NCBI RefSeq assembly: GCF_000733935.1
Contig: NZ_JPON01000001.1
Span: 4,228,623 to 4,292,622, forward strand
DNA: 64,000 nt
Direction: 5' to 3'
DNA from: Methylomarinum vadi
GTDB lineage: Bacteria; Pseudomonadota; Gammaproteobacteria; Methylococcales; Methylomonadaceae
The position numbers were made by a program, and so were the translations under genes. Below the pieces are notes generated by a model, which was given only the letters and a program-made list of their open reading frames with translations, made no database searches and was not told where the DNA came from. Of this stretch, positions 63,801 through 64,000 are shown in pieces (position 1 is the first letter of the stretch; every line of letters starts with the position of its first letter).

Positions 63801-64000
63801 AAGCAATCGCAGCAACAATTGGACCACTTGGCGCATCACGACGCTCTCACAGGTTTGCCCAATCGTCTGTTGTTGTATGGCAGGCTGGAGCAAGCGATCC
63901 GGCATGCGGATCGTCAGGGTACCCAGGTGGCGGTGATTTTTCAGGATTTGGATAATTTCAAACATATCAACGACAGTTTCGGCCATAACTCGGGAGATGA
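60897..64000 (+). pseudogene. Membrane-bound multi-PAS diguanylate cyclase gene with an in-frame TGA, cut by the window end
   Basis: One reading frame from GTG 60897 is open to the window end except for TGA at 61737-61739 (codon 281). Part one has a membrane helix (27-48) and a periplasmic sensor region. After the TGA come a second membrane helix (about 301-322), PAS domains starting near 357, 480, 608, 730 and 852, and a GGDEF domain from about 977 (HDALTGLPNR, then FQDLDNFKHINDSFGHNSGD at the edge). The stop falls in GDTG-stop-LVLFVND, where a Trp (TGG) would fit. It may be a nonsense mutation, a sequencing error, or two cistrons with restart at ATG 61797. An intact version would make c-di-GMP. 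Confidence 0.8.

Noticed and set aside
1-64000. CRISPR array
   Set aside because: No run of regularly spaced identical repeats was found; the only tandem repeats are two 19-base units near 10650 and short T-rich units near 23753.

Overview
The window looks like chromosomal DNA of a gammaproteobacterium, most likely a methanotroph or methylotroph of the Methylococcales. This is inferred from the tig-clpP-clpX-lon-hupB-ppiD order, the ypjD/ffh-rpsP-rimM-trmD-rplS order, a SUF locus that uses SufU, and an AMP-phosphorylase-like/PRPP-synthetase-like pair. No methane-oxidation gene is present, so the order-level call is tentative.

Layout. 1-3046: a helical phasin-like protein, an ABC1/UbiB kinase and a small secreted protein. 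3097-10525: an iron-sulfur (SUF) locus, sufR-B-C-D-S-U, interrupted twice: a VapBC-like toxin-antitoxin pair plus an orphan ORF between sufB and sufC, and an opposite-strand Uma2 nuclease gene between sufD and sufS. 10526-15604: an AMP/thymidine phosphorylase with a PRPP-synthetase paralogue, a ceramidase-like membrane protein, a flavin reductase and a Kv-type channel with a zinc ribbon. 15744-26583: the proteostasis block (tRNA-Leu, tig, clpP, clpX, lon, hupB, tRNA-Val, tRNA-Asp, ppiD), with a broken IS200-type element between clpP and clpX and several palindromic repeats. 26584-27674: a fossil IS66 transposase.

27675-47535: a beta-CASP RNase, then a glycan island. It encodes the CDP-glucose to CDP-3,6-dideoxyhexose enzymes (rfbF, rfbG, rfbH, an RmlC-like epimerase, a reductase), two FkbM-type methyltransferases, a radical SAM/SPASM protein, a truncated B12-binding protein, a GT4 transferase and a 2659-residue protein with at least seven transferase modules. 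The rfbH frame is fused to a MazF/PemK-family toxin whose antitoxin gene lies just upstream. The island abuts two flagellin genes, so flagellin or surface-glycan decoration is the likely role.

47627-54111: flagellar filament genes, two near-identical flagellins with different promoter types (sigma-54-like for the first, sigma-28-like for the second), then flaG-fliD-fliS-fliT. 54112-60706: ypjD (opposite strand), ffh, rpsP-rimM-trmD-rplS, ogt, xerD and an lpxA homologue. 60897-64000: a large PAS/GGDEF sensor gene carrying an in-frame TGA and running off the window end.

Most starts were moved from the longest open frame to the codon with the best Shine-Dalgarno spacing or family N-terminus. 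All family assignments come from reading motifs in the translations; no searches were run.
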